Source: an uncultured Collinsella sp. (GTDB lineage: Bacteria; Actinomycetota; Coriobacteriia; Coriobacteriales; Coriobacteriaceae). Taken from it: a DNA stretch of 52,275 nucleotides. A program made the translations under genes and the position numbers. The DNA lies in the NCBI GenBank assembly GCA_902493145.1, contig CABUOA010000015.1, positions 1 through 52,275 on the forward strand, written 5' to 3'. The notes beneath the pieces were generated by a model. That model saw nothing but the letters and a program-made list of their open reading frames with translations. It was not told the DNA's origin and ran no database searches. Each line of letters opens with the position of its first letter. Position 1 is the stretch's first letter. This document shows, one piece after another, positions 22,316 through 30,840 of the stretch.

Positions 22316-24766
22316 TTAGACCAGTCCAAAGTGCTCAAGCGCCTTGACGACGCCATCTTTGTCGACCGAGTCGGTGATGTAGTCGGCGCGCTTTTTGAGA
22401 TAGTCCGGCGCATTGCCCATGGCGATACCGACATCGACGGCGTTCATCAGCGAGATGTCATTGCTGGCATCACCGATGCCATACACCGTTCCATGGTTGG
22501 GGTCGAGAGCGTCGAGTACGGACTGGATACCCTCGCGCTTGGTGCATTCGCGAGGCGAAATCTCGGTCACTTCGAGCTCGAGCTCGTTAAAGCAGAGCAG
22601 CGGCTCAAACGCTTGATCCTGAGCGATGCGGTTGGCAAGCGACGTGGACATTAAGATCTTGTAGGCGCTGTAATGTTGCAGCTGCGTAATTGCATCGCCC
22701 ACGGTGCGGGCGTATCCGGGGGCGTCGGGCGCATCGGCACTCATGCGAACGACGCCATTGAGTCCCTCAAAACGAATCACTTCGTCCGATTGCTCAAGAA
22801 TGGGAGCAAGGCGCTGCAGCATGCCGGGCGTCATCGCCAAATCGCGAATCACGTGTCCCTCAAGTTCGACATAGCCACCCGCGAGGCAGACGATGCCGGT
22901 CCAGGGCAGCTCGAGCAGCTTTGGATGGATGCAGCTCAGCGTGCGCCCTGTGCAGATAAACGCCATATTGCCCTTGGCGACAAAATCACGGATGGCTTGC
23001 GAGACCGCTTCATTGGGATAGGGGGAGAGGTCTCGCTCGCTCTCGGGAAGCTCTTGTGCCACTCGAGGGTCTTGCCAGGCGAGTGTTCCGTCGATATCGA
23101 AGAAGCAGATATCGCCGCGCTTATGGGCTGCGCTGGCGGCAGGGGAGGCCGAGGTGGTGGGCACAAATCCCGGCTCGAGGCCCATGATCTGGTCAAAATG
23201 CTCTTTAACGCGGGGAACGGAGATGCCGATAATCACCTGGGCGGTCTTGCCCGTAATGATGAGGCCCTTGGCGCCCACCGCGACAAACGACGCATTATCT
23301 GCAACGATGGAAGGGTCTGCGACCTCGACGCGCAGGCGCGTGGCGCAGTTGGTTGCGCCCACGATATTGCCAACGCCACCTAAAAGCTGAATTACCCGCT
23401 CAGCGAGGACGTGATCTTGATCGGATTGAATACTGACCTCGCCATTGGGAGTTTGCTCTTTGGCAAAGCCGCTTCCCGTTAAACGATCGATTGCCGCGCG
23501 ATTGGAGGCATGATCCTCGCGGCCCGGCGTCTTAAGGTCATAGACCAAGATGAGTGCTCGAAAACTAACAAAAAAGATGAGGCTAAAGGCAAGACCGATA
23601 CCGAGCGCCAAAAGGTAGGAGCCGGCATGCATTCGCATGAGTGGGATGAAGTTGAAGGCCGTCATTTCCATGAGACCGCCCGAGAAGATGCCGACGATGC
23701 CAAAGAAGTTCATGGTCATGGCAAGGCAGGAGGACAGGACGGCGTAGAGCAAAAAGAGTCCGGGATAGGTGAACATAAAGAGAAACTCGAGCGGTTCGGT
23801 GACGCCGCAGACCACCGAGGCGACGATGGCGGGCAAAAGGATGACCTTAAGGCCGGCGCGGCGTTCGGGTTTGGCGGTGAAATAGAATGCTGCCGCGATG
23901 GCGGGAAGGCCAAAGAGCTTGCCCCAGCCGGTGGCGGTAAAACCTGCCCAGGGCGCAAGTTCATTTAAAGGGCGCGTGCTATGGGAGAGAATGGGGAGCA
24001 GGTTGGTCCACGTGGCGTAAATACCGTCGTGAATGACCAGATTGTCGTAATAGATGGGCATATAGAGCAGATGGTGCAGCCCCATGGGCTCGAGCGCTCG
24101 CTCCAAAAACACAAAGATGCCCACGCCGAAGGGGCCGACGCCCGCAAGTGCGTGGCGCAGCGTTTCGGTCACAGCGTATGCGAAGGGCACGATGGCGGCC
24201 GAGATGGCGGCAAGGGCAAACACGGCAAAAAAGCTGATGAGGTAGACCAGCGAGGAACCCGAGAAGGTGCCGAGCCAATCGGGAACCTTGGCATCGTAGA
24301 AGCGGTCATGGATGGCAACGACGGTTGCCGACACCGCCAGCGGGCCGATAATGCCGGTGTCGAGCGTCTTGATGCCGTCGATGACGGTGATGCCGCTGGC
24401 GGGGGTCAAAGACGACGGGTACTTAAGTCCAAGGTTGTCTCCGCTCAGCTTAATGATCTCGCTCAAAAAGAAGCAATAGGCAAAATAGGCCACGAGTGCC
24501 TCGAGGCAGCAGCGTGCCGGTTGCTTTTGGGCAAGACCGATAGGCAGCGCTACGGCAAAAAGGAGCGGGAGACGTTTAAAGACCGTCCACGAGCCGCGCT
24601 GGATGATGGTCCAGAAAACGTACCAAGGGGTTCCGTATACGGCGAGATCGCCGACGATGTCTACGGTCGTGGCGAGGGCGGAGATGCCGACCATGAGGCC
24701 TGATATAGAAAACAGCATGGCGGGCGCGAACATGGCTCCGCCAAAGCGTTGGATTTTTTGCAGCAT
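22316..24766 (-). CDS. PTS glucose/maltose-type EIICB fused to a HAD phosphatase
   Basis: About 816 residues combining three modules. Residues 1-415 are an EIIC permease of the glucose/glucosides family (multiple membrane spans; HLLYMPIYYDNLVI, VVCGVTEPLEFLFMFTYP). About 450-530 are EIIB with the phosphorylated cysteine in GATNCATRLRV (about residue 474). From about 550 to the end is a Cof-type HAD hydrolase: motif I FFDIDGTLA, the ICTGR motif II region, and GIGDASNDISLMNAVDVGIAMGNA for motifs III-IV. The sugar would be imported as its phosphate and could be dephosphorylated or processed by the same polypeptide. The start at 24766 follows GAGAGG. It is divergent from a TreR-like regulator. 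The substrate is probably an alpha-glucoside, by context. Confidence 0.88.
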   Translation of the reverse strand: MLQKIQRFGGAMFAPAMLFSISGLMVGISALATTVDIVGDLAVYGTPWYVFWTIIQRGSWTVFKRLPLLFAVALPIGLAQKQPARCCLEALVAYFAYCFFLSEIIKLSGDNLGLKYPSSLTPASGITVIDGIKTLDTGIIGPLAVSATVVAIHDRFYDAKVPDWLGTFSGSSLVYLISFFAVFALAAISAAIVPFAYAVTETLRHALAGVGPFGVGIFVFLERALEPMGLHHLLYMPIYYDNLVIHDGIYATWTNLLPILSHSTRPLNELAPWAGFTATGWGKLFGLPAIAAAFYFTAKPERRAGLKVILLPAIVASVVCGVTEPLEFLFMFTYPGLFLLYAVLSSCLAMTMNFFGIVGIFSGGLMEMTAFNFIPLMRMHAGSYLLALGIGLAFSLIFFVSFRALILVYDLKTPGREDHASNRAAIDRLTGSGFAKEQTPNGEVSIQSDQDHVLAERVIQLLGGVGNIVGATNCATRLRVEVADPSIVADNASFVAVGAKGLIITGKTAQVIIGISVPRVKEHFDQIMGLEPGFVPTTSASPAASAAHKRGDICFFDIDGTLAWQDPRVAQELPESERDLSPYPNEAVSQAIRDFVAKGNMAFICTGRTLSCIHPKLLELPWTGIVCLAGGYVELEGHVIRDLAMTPGMLQRLAPILEQSDEVIRFEGLNGVVRMSADAPDAPGYARTVGDAITQLQHYSAYKILMSTSLANRIAQDQAFEPLLCFNELELEVTEISPRECTKREGIQSVLDALDPNHGTVYGIGDASNDISLMNAVDVGIAMGNAPDYLKKRADYITDSVDKDGVVKALEHFGLV

Positions 24767-24809
24767 ATTCTGCCTCTCGACCATAAGCCCGCCGTGTCTG
24801 CGGTGGAAC

Positions 24810-24820
24810 GTTTAAACAAT
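24810..24820. promoter_or_regulatory. GTTTAAAC operator near the PTS gene
   Basis: GTTTAAACAAT, 44 bases before the EIICB-HAD start. One of several related dyads before alpha-glucoside genes in this window. Confidence 0.6.
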
Positions 24821-24930
24821 GAGTTAATTGTAGGGGAGTGAGCGTTCGCCGCATTGTTGGTTTTGATTCGAATCGATTGGAGCATCACGGGCGCCGTTGA
24901 CAGTTAATAATCGGTGCTTTGCCGATAGAC

Positions 24931-24943
24931 GGTTTAAACAACC
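24931..24943. promoter_or_regulatory. GTTTAAAC operator near the GntR gene
   Basis: GGTTTAAACAACC, 51 bases before the regulator gene. It probably allows autoregulation together with control of the divergent PTS gene. Confidence 0.6.
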
Positions 24944-24993
24944 CAAAGAAATGCTATCGTGCCTAGCCATACATATTCATTAGAGGTGAAATC

Positions 24994-25713
24994 ATGCCAA
25001 AAGCGATTTACGAAGGAATCTACCGCGAGATCCGTTCGCGCATCATCAACGGGACCTATGCGTTTCAGGAGATGCTGCCAACCGAAGCCGAGCTGACCGC
25101 GGAGTTTGGCTGCACGCGCAATACCGTTCGACGCGCCTTGAGCATGCTGGCCGACCAGATGTTTGTGCAGCCTATACACGGTAAGGGCGTGCGCGTTATT
25201 TGGCTTAAGGGCGAAACCGACATGCTGGGCGCACTCGAAGAGGTTGAGTCGTTTGGCGAGTTCGCAAAACGCAACAATGCCGTCGCATCGACCGAGGTCA
25301 AGTCTTTTGAACATTTGATTTGCACTGAGCAACTCTCTCGTCGCCTGGGCTTTAAGGTGGGCGAGGAGCTGATTCGCGTAGTGCGTGTCCGAAGCCTCAA
25401 CGGCAGCGCGCGCCAAGTGGACCATGGCTACTTTTTGGCGTCGATCGCCAAGGGCCTGACCCCCGAGATCGCGGCGGATTCTATCTACGGCTATCTGGAG
25501 CACAAGCGCGGCGTCAAAGTGATGGCGAGCCGTCGTACGGTGAGTGTCGAGCTCGCCAACGATGAGGACTGCAGCTACTTGGACCTTGGCAAGTACAACT
25601 GCGTCGCCGTTATGGAGAGCCAGTCGTACACCTCGGACGGCATCTTGTTCGAGGTCACGCATGCCCGCACGCATCCCGAGATCTTCCACTACCGCGTCAA
25701 CTCCAAGCGATAG
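24994..25713 (+). CDS. GntR/UTRA regulator, TreR-like
   Basis: A 239-residue repressor. Residues about 5-70 form a GntR winged helix (IYREIRSRIINGTY, LPTEAELTAEFGCTRNTVRRALSML, HGKGVRV). About 90-235 form a UTRA effector domain, which in this family binds a phosphorylated sugar. The overall pattern is closest to trehalose-operon repressors (TreR). GAGGTGAAATC precedes the ATG. The divergent PTS fusion and shared GTTTAAAC dyads suggest it controls that gene, itself and possibly the downstream ABC and malQ units; the binding assignment is inference. Confidence 0.87.
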   Translation: MPKAIYEGIYREIRSRIINGTYAFQEMLPTEAELTAEFGCTRNTVRRALSMLADQMFVQPIHGKGVRVIWLKGETDMLGALEEVESFGEFAKRNNAVASTEVKSFEHLICTEQLSRRLGFKVGEELIRVVRVRSLNGSARQVDHGYFLASIAKGLTPEIAADSIYGYLEHKRGVKVMASRRTVSVELANDEDCSYLDLGKYNCVAVMESQSYTSDGILFEVTHARTHPEIFHYRVNSKR

Positions 25714-25755
25714 CCGGCTAGCTCGCAGCCTGACGAGACTCATGCCCTCAAAGCG

Positions 25756-25802
25756 AAAACGCCCGGTCAAACCGACGATGCATCGGCTTGATCGGGCGTT
25801 TT
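25756..25802. terminator. bidirectional-looking terminator after the GntR gene
   Basis: AAAACGCCCG and CGGGCGTTTT form the base of a long stem extended by TCAA/TTGA and CCGA/TCGG pairs. The T-run follows on the + strand. Confidence 0.85.
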
Positions 25803-25824
25803 CTCTGCATTCGATAATAAATAA

Positions 25825-25836
25825 TTGTTTATACAA
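25825..25836. promoter_or_regulatory. TTGTTTATACAA operator-like dyad
   Basis: Near-palindrome related to the GTTTAAAC boxes, 195 bases before the ABC operon. Together with 25900-25911 it makes a pair 75 bases apart, compatible with looping. Confidence 0.45.
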
Positions 25837-25899
25837 AACTTGTCAAGTATCAAGTTGAAATTACCGTTCACCGAAGTTTTTCTACCGCTCTAGTAATAC

Positions 25900-25911
25900 T
25901 TGTTCAAACAA
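25900..25911. promoter_or_regulatory. TTGTTCAAACAA operator before the ABC operon
   Basis: Dyad of the GTTTAAAC type placed just after a possible -10 box (TAATAC, 25893-25898), where a repressor would cover the transcription start. CTAG flanks it on both sides. Confidence 0.55.
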
Positions 25912-26019
25912 CTAGCCAAATAGCGTATTGTACAAGTCAGCAAAAGGGGCAAAGTCCCCGAGCCAATCTCCGAAGGCGGCGGCAAAGGGTGCCGCCACGG
26001 TGTGAAAGGGTGGATTGTA

Positions 26020-27336
26020 ATGAAGAACGAAATGAGCAGAAGGCAGTTCCTGGGCTTTGCTGGTTCCGCGGCTGCGGTTCTTGGTCTGGGCCTCGTGGGC
26101 TGCGGTGGTTCTGCCGGCTCTGGCTCCTCTGCTTCTGGTGACGCTGCCGAGGTCTACTTCCTCCAGTTCAAGCCCGAGGTCGACAAGGAGTGGAAGGAGA
26201 TCGCCAAGGCGTACAAGAAGGAGAAGGGCGTCGAGGTCAAGATCGTGACCGCCGCCTCCAACACCTACGAGGAGAAGCTCAAGTCCGAGATGTCCAAGAG
26301 CTCCGCTCCGACGCTGTTCCAGGTCAACGGCCCCACCGGCCTTAAGAACTGGAAGGACTACTGCGCCGATCTTTCCGACACCAAGCTCCGCGGCGAGCTC
26401 ATCGACGACTCCCTGGCGCTGCAGTCCGACGGCAAGGATCTGGGTATCGACTGGGTTCAGGAGAGCTACGGCATCATCTACAACAAGGAGCTCCTCGAGA
26501 AGGCCGGCTACAAGGCCGAGGACATCAACTCCTTCGACAAGCTGAAGGCTTGCGCCGATGACATCCAGGCCCGCAAGGACGAGCTCGGCGTTGACGGTGC
26601 CTTCACTTCCGCCGGCATGGATGACTCCTCCAGCTGGCGCTACACCACCCACCTCGCCAACCTCCCGCTCTACTACGAGTTCGAGAAGGAGCACAACCAG
26701 GAGGACGACGAGATCAAGGGCGAGTATCTCGACAACTTTAAGCAGATCTTCGACCTGTACATCACCGACTCCACCTGCGATCCTTCGCAGCTCGCCTCCA
26801 AGACCGGTGACGACGCCACCAACGAGTTCGCAACCGGCAAGGCCGTCTTCTACCAGAACGGCTCTTGGGCCTACGCCGACCTCACCAAGGCCGGTATGAC
26901 CGACGACCAGCTCGGCATGCTGCCGATCTACATCGGCGTCGACGGCGAGGAGAACCAGGGCCTGTGCTCCGGCGGCGAGAACTACTGGTGCGTCAGCTCC
27001 CAGGCTTCCGAGGATGCCCAGAAGGCCACCGAGGACTTCATGTATTGGTGCGTCACTTCTGACACCGCCACCAGCATCATCGCTGACAAGATGGGTCTGA
27101 CCGCCCCGTTCAAGAGCGCTAAGGAGACCACCAACGTCTTCTCTCAGCAGGCCGTTGCCATGGCCAAGGACGGCAAGAAGACCGTCGCTTGGGACTTCGT
27201 CTACATCCCCTCTGAGGAGTGGAAGAAGAACCTCAAGCAGGCCCTGATTGCCTACGCTGCCGATAACAGCAAGTGGGACGGCGTCAAGAACGCCTTCGTG
27301 GATGGCTGGAAGACCGAGAAGGCTGCTTCCGAGTAA
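26020..27336 (+). CDS. sugar ABC transporter substrate-binding lipoprotein
   Basis: A 438-residue extracellular binding protein of the maltose/oligosaccharide (SBP_bac_1) type. The N-terminus has a twin-arginine motif (MSRRQFLGF), a hydrophobic stretch and a lipobox ending at the cysteine of LGLVGCGG, so it is probably a Tat-exported lipoprotein anchored on the membrane outside. The mature part shows family features such as YGIIYNKELLEKAGY. AAAGGGTGG precedes the ATG at 26020. Codons are almost all C/G-ending, indicating high expression. First gene of the operon; a strong hairpin follows it, consistent with more binding protein than permease. Confidence 0.9.
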   Translation: MKNEMSRRQFLGFAGSAAAVLGLGLVGCGGSAGSGSSASGDAAEVYFLQFKPEVDKEWKEIAKAYKKEKGVEVKIVTAASNTYEEKLKSEMSKSSAPTLFQVNGPTGLKNWKDYCADLSDTKLRGELIDDSLALQSDGKDLGIDWVQESYGIIYNKELLEKAGYKAEDINSFDKLKACADDIQARKDELGVDGAFTSAGMDDSSSWRYTTHLANLPLYYEFEKEHNQEDDEIKGEYLDNFKQIFDLYITDSTCDPSQLASKTGDDATNEFATGKAVFYQNGSWAYADLTKAGMTDDQLGMLPIYIGVDGEENQGLCSGGENYWCVSSQASEDAQKATEDFMYWCVTSDTATSIIADKMGLTAPFKSAKETTNVFSQQAVAMAKDGKKTVAWDFVYIPSEEWKKNLKQALIAYAADNSKWDGVKNAFVDGWKTEKAASE

Positions 27337-27367
27337 GCAGTTGCTGCCCAAGCTATCTGATTAGCGA

Positions 27368-27403
27368 CAGGGGGCGGGCAGACGTAGGTTTGCCCGCCCC
27401 CTG
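27368..27403 (+). promoter_or_regulatory. intercistronic hairpin between binding protein and permease genes
   Basis: A perfect 13-bp stem (27368-27380 with 27391-27403) without a T-run. Such structures protect the upstream mRNA end and lower downstream expression in sugar ABC operons. Confidence 0.75.
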
Positions 27404-27423
27404 CATATTGAAAGGACCCTTCT

Positions 27424-28278
27424 ATGGGCAAAGCACTCAAGCGCTGGTGGCCGCTCTTTATGCTGCCCACGTGCCTGGCGTTTATGATCGGGTTCGTGAT
27501 TCCCTTTATCCAGGGTTTCTATCTCTCGTTCTGCCAGTTTATTACCATCAATAACGCGCACTTTGTCGGTATCGAGAACTACGTGCGCGCACTGACCGAC
27601 CCGCAGTTCTCCACGTCGTTCTTCTTTACCGTGGCGTTTGCCTTCCTGTCGACGGTGCTCATCAACGTGATTGCCCTCGCCATCGCGCAGGCGCTCACTC
27701 GCAAGGCGCTCAAGGGCACCAACATCTTCCGTACGATTTTCTTTATGCCTAACCTGATTGGCGGCATTGTACTGGGTTACATTTGGCAGATTCTGATCAA
27801 CTGCCTGCTCTCCAACGTGGGTGCCCAGCTTATCGCCCTCAACTCCGCCGCTGGCTTCTGGGGCCTTATCATCCTGACCCTGTGGCAACAGGTCGGCTAC
27901 ATGATGATCATCTACATCGCCGGTCTGCAGTCCATTCCGTCTGATTACATCGAGGCCGCCAAGGTCGACGGCGCTACGGCATGGCAGACGTTTTGGAAGG
28001 TTAAGATCCCCAACCTGATGCCGACCATCACCATCTGCCTGTTCCTGTCCATCACCAACGGCTTTAAGCTGTTCGACCAGAACCTCGCCCTTACCGGTGG
28101 TGCCCCGGCGCACTCCACCGAGATGCTCGCCCTGAACATCTACAACACGTTCTATTCGCGTGCTGGCATCGCATGGCAGGGCATCGGTCAGGCCAAGGCA
28201 GTTATCTTCTGCATCCTGGTTGTCGCTATTTCTATGATCCAGCTTAAGGCCACGAGGTCCAAGGAGGTGCAGCAGTAA
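27424..28278 (+). CDS. sugar ABC transporter permease (MalF-type)
   Basis: A 284-residue inner-membrane permease with about six hydrophobic spans. The EAA loop that docks on the ATPase reads YIEAAKVDGATAWQTFWKVKIPNL. Probable start ATG 27424 with AAAGGACC just before it. Its stop overlaps the next start by one base (TAATG), so the two permeases are made in equal amounts. Short MalF type, without the large periplasmic loop of the E. coli protein. Confidence 0.9.
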   Translation: MGKALKRWWPLFMLPTCLAFMIGFVIPFIQGFYLSFCQFITINNAHFVGIENYVRALTDPQFSTSFFFTVAFAFLSTVLINVIALAIAQALTRKALKGTNIFRTIFFMPNLIGGIVLGYIWQILINCLLSNVGAQLIALNSAAGFWGLIILTLWQQVGYMMIIYIAGLQSIPSDYIEAAKVDGATAWQTFWKVKIPNLMPTITICLFLSITNGFKLFDQNLALTGGAPAHSTEMLALNIYNTFYSRAGIAWQGIGQAKAVIFCILVVAISMIQLKATRSKEVQQ

Positions 28279-29117
28279 TGAAACGCGATAAGGCTATTAA
28301 CCGCGCGCTCTCGATCTTCTTTACGATTCTGTCGCTCGCGTGGATCTACCCTGTGTTCATGATTGCGCTCAATTCCTTTAAGAAGGGGACCGCAATCAGC
28401 ACCACCACGGCGTTCGATCTGCTCACGCCCGAGACGTTCAACGGCCTCGCAAACTACGTGCACGCTCTTAACGAGCAGGGCTTTGCCTCGGCGTTTATGT
28501 ACTCGCTCATCATCACAGTCACGTCGGTCGTGCTGATTCTGGTGTGCTGCTCCATGTGCGCTTGGTACGTGGTTCGTGTCAACAACAAGATCTCGAACTT
28601 CTTCTATTACCTGTTCGTGTTCTCGATGGTCGTACCGTTCCAGATGCTGATGTTCACGCTGTCCAATTTGGCGGACCGCATCGGCTTTAATACGCCGTTC
28701 AACATCTGCTTTATCTATCTGGGCTTTGGCGCGGGCCTGGCGGTCTTTATGTTCGCCGGCTTTGTAAAGAACATCCCGCTCGAGATTGAGGAAGCGGCCA
28801 TGATTGACGGCTGCAACCCGGTTCAGGTGTTCTTTAAGATCGTTCTCCCCATCATGAAGCCCACCTATCTTTCGGTCGGCATCCTCGAGACCATGTGGGT
28901 CTGGAACGACTACCTGCTGCCCTACCTTACGCTCGACTCCACCAAGTACAAGACCATTCCTATTTTGATCCAGTACTTCCGCGGCGGCTATGGCCACGTC
29001 GAGCTCGGCCCCATGATGGCCTGCATCATGATGGTCGTTGTCCCCATCGTCATCATGTACATCTTCTGCCAGAAGTACATCATCGACGGTGTGGTGGCAG
29101 GTGCCGTCAAGGGCTGA
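28278..29117 (+). CDS. sugar ABC transporter permease (MalG-type)
   Basis: A 279-residue permease with six predicted spans, partner of the preceding gene. The EAA motif appears as EIEEAAMIDGCNPVQVFFKIVLPIM near residue 170, and MWVWNDYLLPYLTL follows, as usual in MalG-type proteins. AAGGAGGTG overlaps the end of the previous gene and serves as ribosome site. A small hairpin (29143-29167) separates it from the ATPase gene. Confidence 0.9.
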   Translation: MKRDKAINRALSIFFTILSLAWIYPVFMIALNSFKKGTAISTTTAFDLLTPETFNGLANYVHALNEQGFASAFMYSLIITVTSVVLILVCCSMCAWYVVRVNNKISNFFYYLFVFSMVVPFQMLMFTLSNLADRIGFNTPFNICFIYLGFGAGLAVFMFAGFVKNIPLEIEEAAMIDGCNPVQVFFKIVLPIMKPTYLSVGILETMWVWNDYLLPYLTLDSTKYKTIPILIQYFRGGYGHVELGPMMACIMMVVVPIVIMYIFCQKYIIDGVVAGAVKG

Positions 29118-29142
29118 TGCCGTAACTGTTTTGCAAGTTTTG

Positions 29143-29167
29143 GCGGCGCCCCTCAGCGCGGCGCCGC
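29143..29167 (+). promoter_or_regulatory. intercistronic hairpin before malK
   Basis: GCGGCGCC and GGCGCCGC (8 bp, 9-base loop) with no T-run, 18 bases before the malK start. Confidence 0.6.
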
Positions 29168-29185
29168 GTATCGAAAGGTAGAGAC

Positions 29186-30385
29186 ATGGCCGAGATCGTT
29201 CTCAAACATGTTCAGAAGGTGTATCCCAACAACGAGTCAAAAAAGAAGGGCTTCTTTGGCAAAAAGAAGAAGACCGAGGAGAAGAAGCACAACCTCAAGG
29301 TTACCGAGGACGGTGTGCTCGCTGTAGAGGACTTCAACCTCACCGTTCACGACCAGGAGTTCATCGTCCTCGTTGGCCCCTCTGGCTGCGGTAAGTCCAC
29401 GACGATGCGCATGGTCGCCGGCCTAGAGGACATTACCTCCGGCGACGTGCTCATCGACGGCAAGCGCGTCAACGACGTGGCGCCCAAGGACCGCGACATC
29501 GCCATGGTGTTCCAGAGCTACGCTCTGTACCCCAATATGACGGTGTACGAGAACATGGCATTTACGCTCGAGCTCAAGAAGGTCCCCAAGGACGAGATCG
29601 ACCGCAAGGTTCGCTCTGCTGCCGAGATCCTGGGCATTACCGAGTATCTCGACCGTAAGCCTAAGGCGCTTTCGGGTGGCCAGCGCCAGCGCGTCGCCAT
29701 CGGCCGCGCCATCGTGCGAGACCCCAAGGTCTTCCTGATGGACGAGCCGCTGTCCAACCTGGACGCCAAGCTTCGTAACCAGATGCGTGCCGAGCTCATT
29801 AAGCTGCGCCACGAGATCAAGGGCACGTTCATTTATGTTACTCACGACCAGACCGAGGCTATGACCCTCGGTGACCGTATCGTGGTCATGAAGGACGGCG
29901 TCGTCCAGCAGATCGCCACCCCGCAGGAGGTCTTCAACCATCCCGCGAACATCTTCGTCGCCGGCTTTATCGGCGTGCCGCAGATGAACTTCTTCGATGC
30001 CCAGCTGGTGCGCTCGGGCAACGGCTTTACTGTCAAGACCGAGGATATGAACGTGGCGCTCGCCCCGGAGACTTGCGCTCAGCTTGCCCTCAACTGGGAC
30101 GGCGGCGACGTGAAGGAGATTACGGCCGGCGTGCGCCCCGAGCAGATCCTGCTTGCCGACAAGGGCGAGGAGGGTGCGCTCCAGGGCACCGTCGAGGTGA
30201 CCGAGCTCATGGGCTCGACCGAGCATGTCCACGTGACCGCTCCCGACGGCCAGTTTGTCCTGATTATCCCCGTCGTCGACCTCGAGGCCAGGGGCGCGCT
30301 CAAGGCTGGCGACCCCATCTGGTTCAAGTTCGAGAAGAACGCGACTCATCTCTTCGATAAGGTGTCTGGCAAGAACCTGATCTAG
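29186..30385 (+). CDS. sugar ABC transporter ATP-binding protein (MalK/MsmX-type)
   Basis: A 399-residue ATPase energising the MalFG-type permeases. Walker A GPSGCGKST, Q-loop QSYALYPNM, signature LSGGQRQRV, Walker B VFLMDEPLSNLDA and H-loop YVTHDQTEAMTLGDR are all intact, and a C-terminal TOBE regulatory region (about 245-399) is present. Unusual feature: between the first strand (VYPN) and LAVEDFNL sits an insert of about 28 residues very rich in lysine (SKKKGFFGKKKKTEEKKH). GAAAGGTAGAG precedes the start. Such ATPases may serve several sugar permeases. Confidence 0.93.
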   Translation: MAEIVLKHVQKVYPNNESKKKGFFGKKKKTEEKKHNLKVTEDGVLAVEDFNLTVHDQEFIVLVGPSGCGKSTTMRMVAGLEDITSGDVLIDGKRVNDVAPKDRDIAMVFQSYALYPNMTVYENMAFTLELKKVPKDEIDRKVRSAAEILGITEYLDRKPKALSGGQRQRVAIGRAIVRDPKVFLMDEPLSNLDAKLRNQMRAELIKLRHEIKGTFIYVTHDQTEAMTLGDRIVVMKDGVVQQIATPQEVFNHPANIFVAGFIGVPQMNFFDAQLVRSGNGFTVKTEDMNVALAPETCAQLALNWDGGDVKEITAGVRPEQILLADKGEEGALQGTVEVTELMGSTEHVHVTAPDGQFVLIIPVVDLEARGALKAGDPIWFKFEKNATHLFDKVSGKNLI

Positions 30386-30453
30386 GCCCGGTGCATCCAG
30401 GCCCTCCCTTTGGGCGACTGCGGCTTTGCCATCCTTTTGCCGCGGTCACATAT

Positions 30454-30498
30454 AAGGCTCCCCTCCCGTCCACTGGGCGAGAGGGGAGCCTTTCTTTG
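30454..30498 (+). terminator. terminator of the ABC operon
   Basis: AAGGCTCCCCTC and GAGGGGAGCCTT form a 12-bp stem with a 14-base loop, then TCTTT. Confidence 0.85.
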
Positions 30499-30524
30499 TG
30501 TTGGGACTGTCTGACCGGTCGTTT

Positions 30525-30740
30525 GTCTCGATCTGTAACGGATAGGGCCGATTTCGGACGTTAGATGTTACAGATCGAGACGGTTCCGCTGAGCTAACCA
30601 TTTCATCTAAATCTGTAACACCAAAGGCGAATTTCACCTGCTAGATGTTACAGATTGAGATAAACCCAAGGGGAGGGGCCGGTATGTCTCAATCTGTAAC
30701 GGCTGGGACCGTTTTGGTTGAGTAGTTGTTATGGATCGAG
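30525..30740. repeat. three tandem dyad units with 80-bp spacing
   Basis: Each unit has ATCTGTAAC (30531, 30611, 30692) and the inverted partner GTTACAGAT (30567, 30647; diverged as GTTATGGAT at 30728) separated by 27 bases. Unit 1 arms extend to 15 perfect pairs (GTCTCGATCTGTAAC). The spacers differ from unit to unit, so the pairing and spacing are kept rather than the interior. It fills most of the gene-free stretch 30499-30783. Confidence 0.8.
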
Positions 30741-30783
30741 ATTGTTTGGCCGAGTCGGATCACAGGGTAACGTGCGGGCACAA

Positions 30784-30815
30784 AAAACGGAGCCGCGTTG
30801 CCGTGGCTCCGTTTT
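30784..30815 (-). terminator. terminator of glgP
   Basis: AAAACGGAGCC and GGCTCCGTTTT pair over 11 bp, and on the minus strand a T-run follows. It lies 26 bases beyond the glgP stop. Confidence 0.87.
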
Positions 30816-30840
30816 CAAGAGGATGGGCGATGAAACCGAA

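Noticed and set aside
25912..27351. 479-residue minus-strand frame opposite the sugar-binding protein
   Set aside because: Leu/Val/Gly-rich antisense of a highly codon-biased gene; the + strand product has a signal peptide and family match.
30525..30740. CRISPR array
   Set aside because: Only three units, each an inverted pair and not a direct repeat with uniform spacer; no cas gene in the window.
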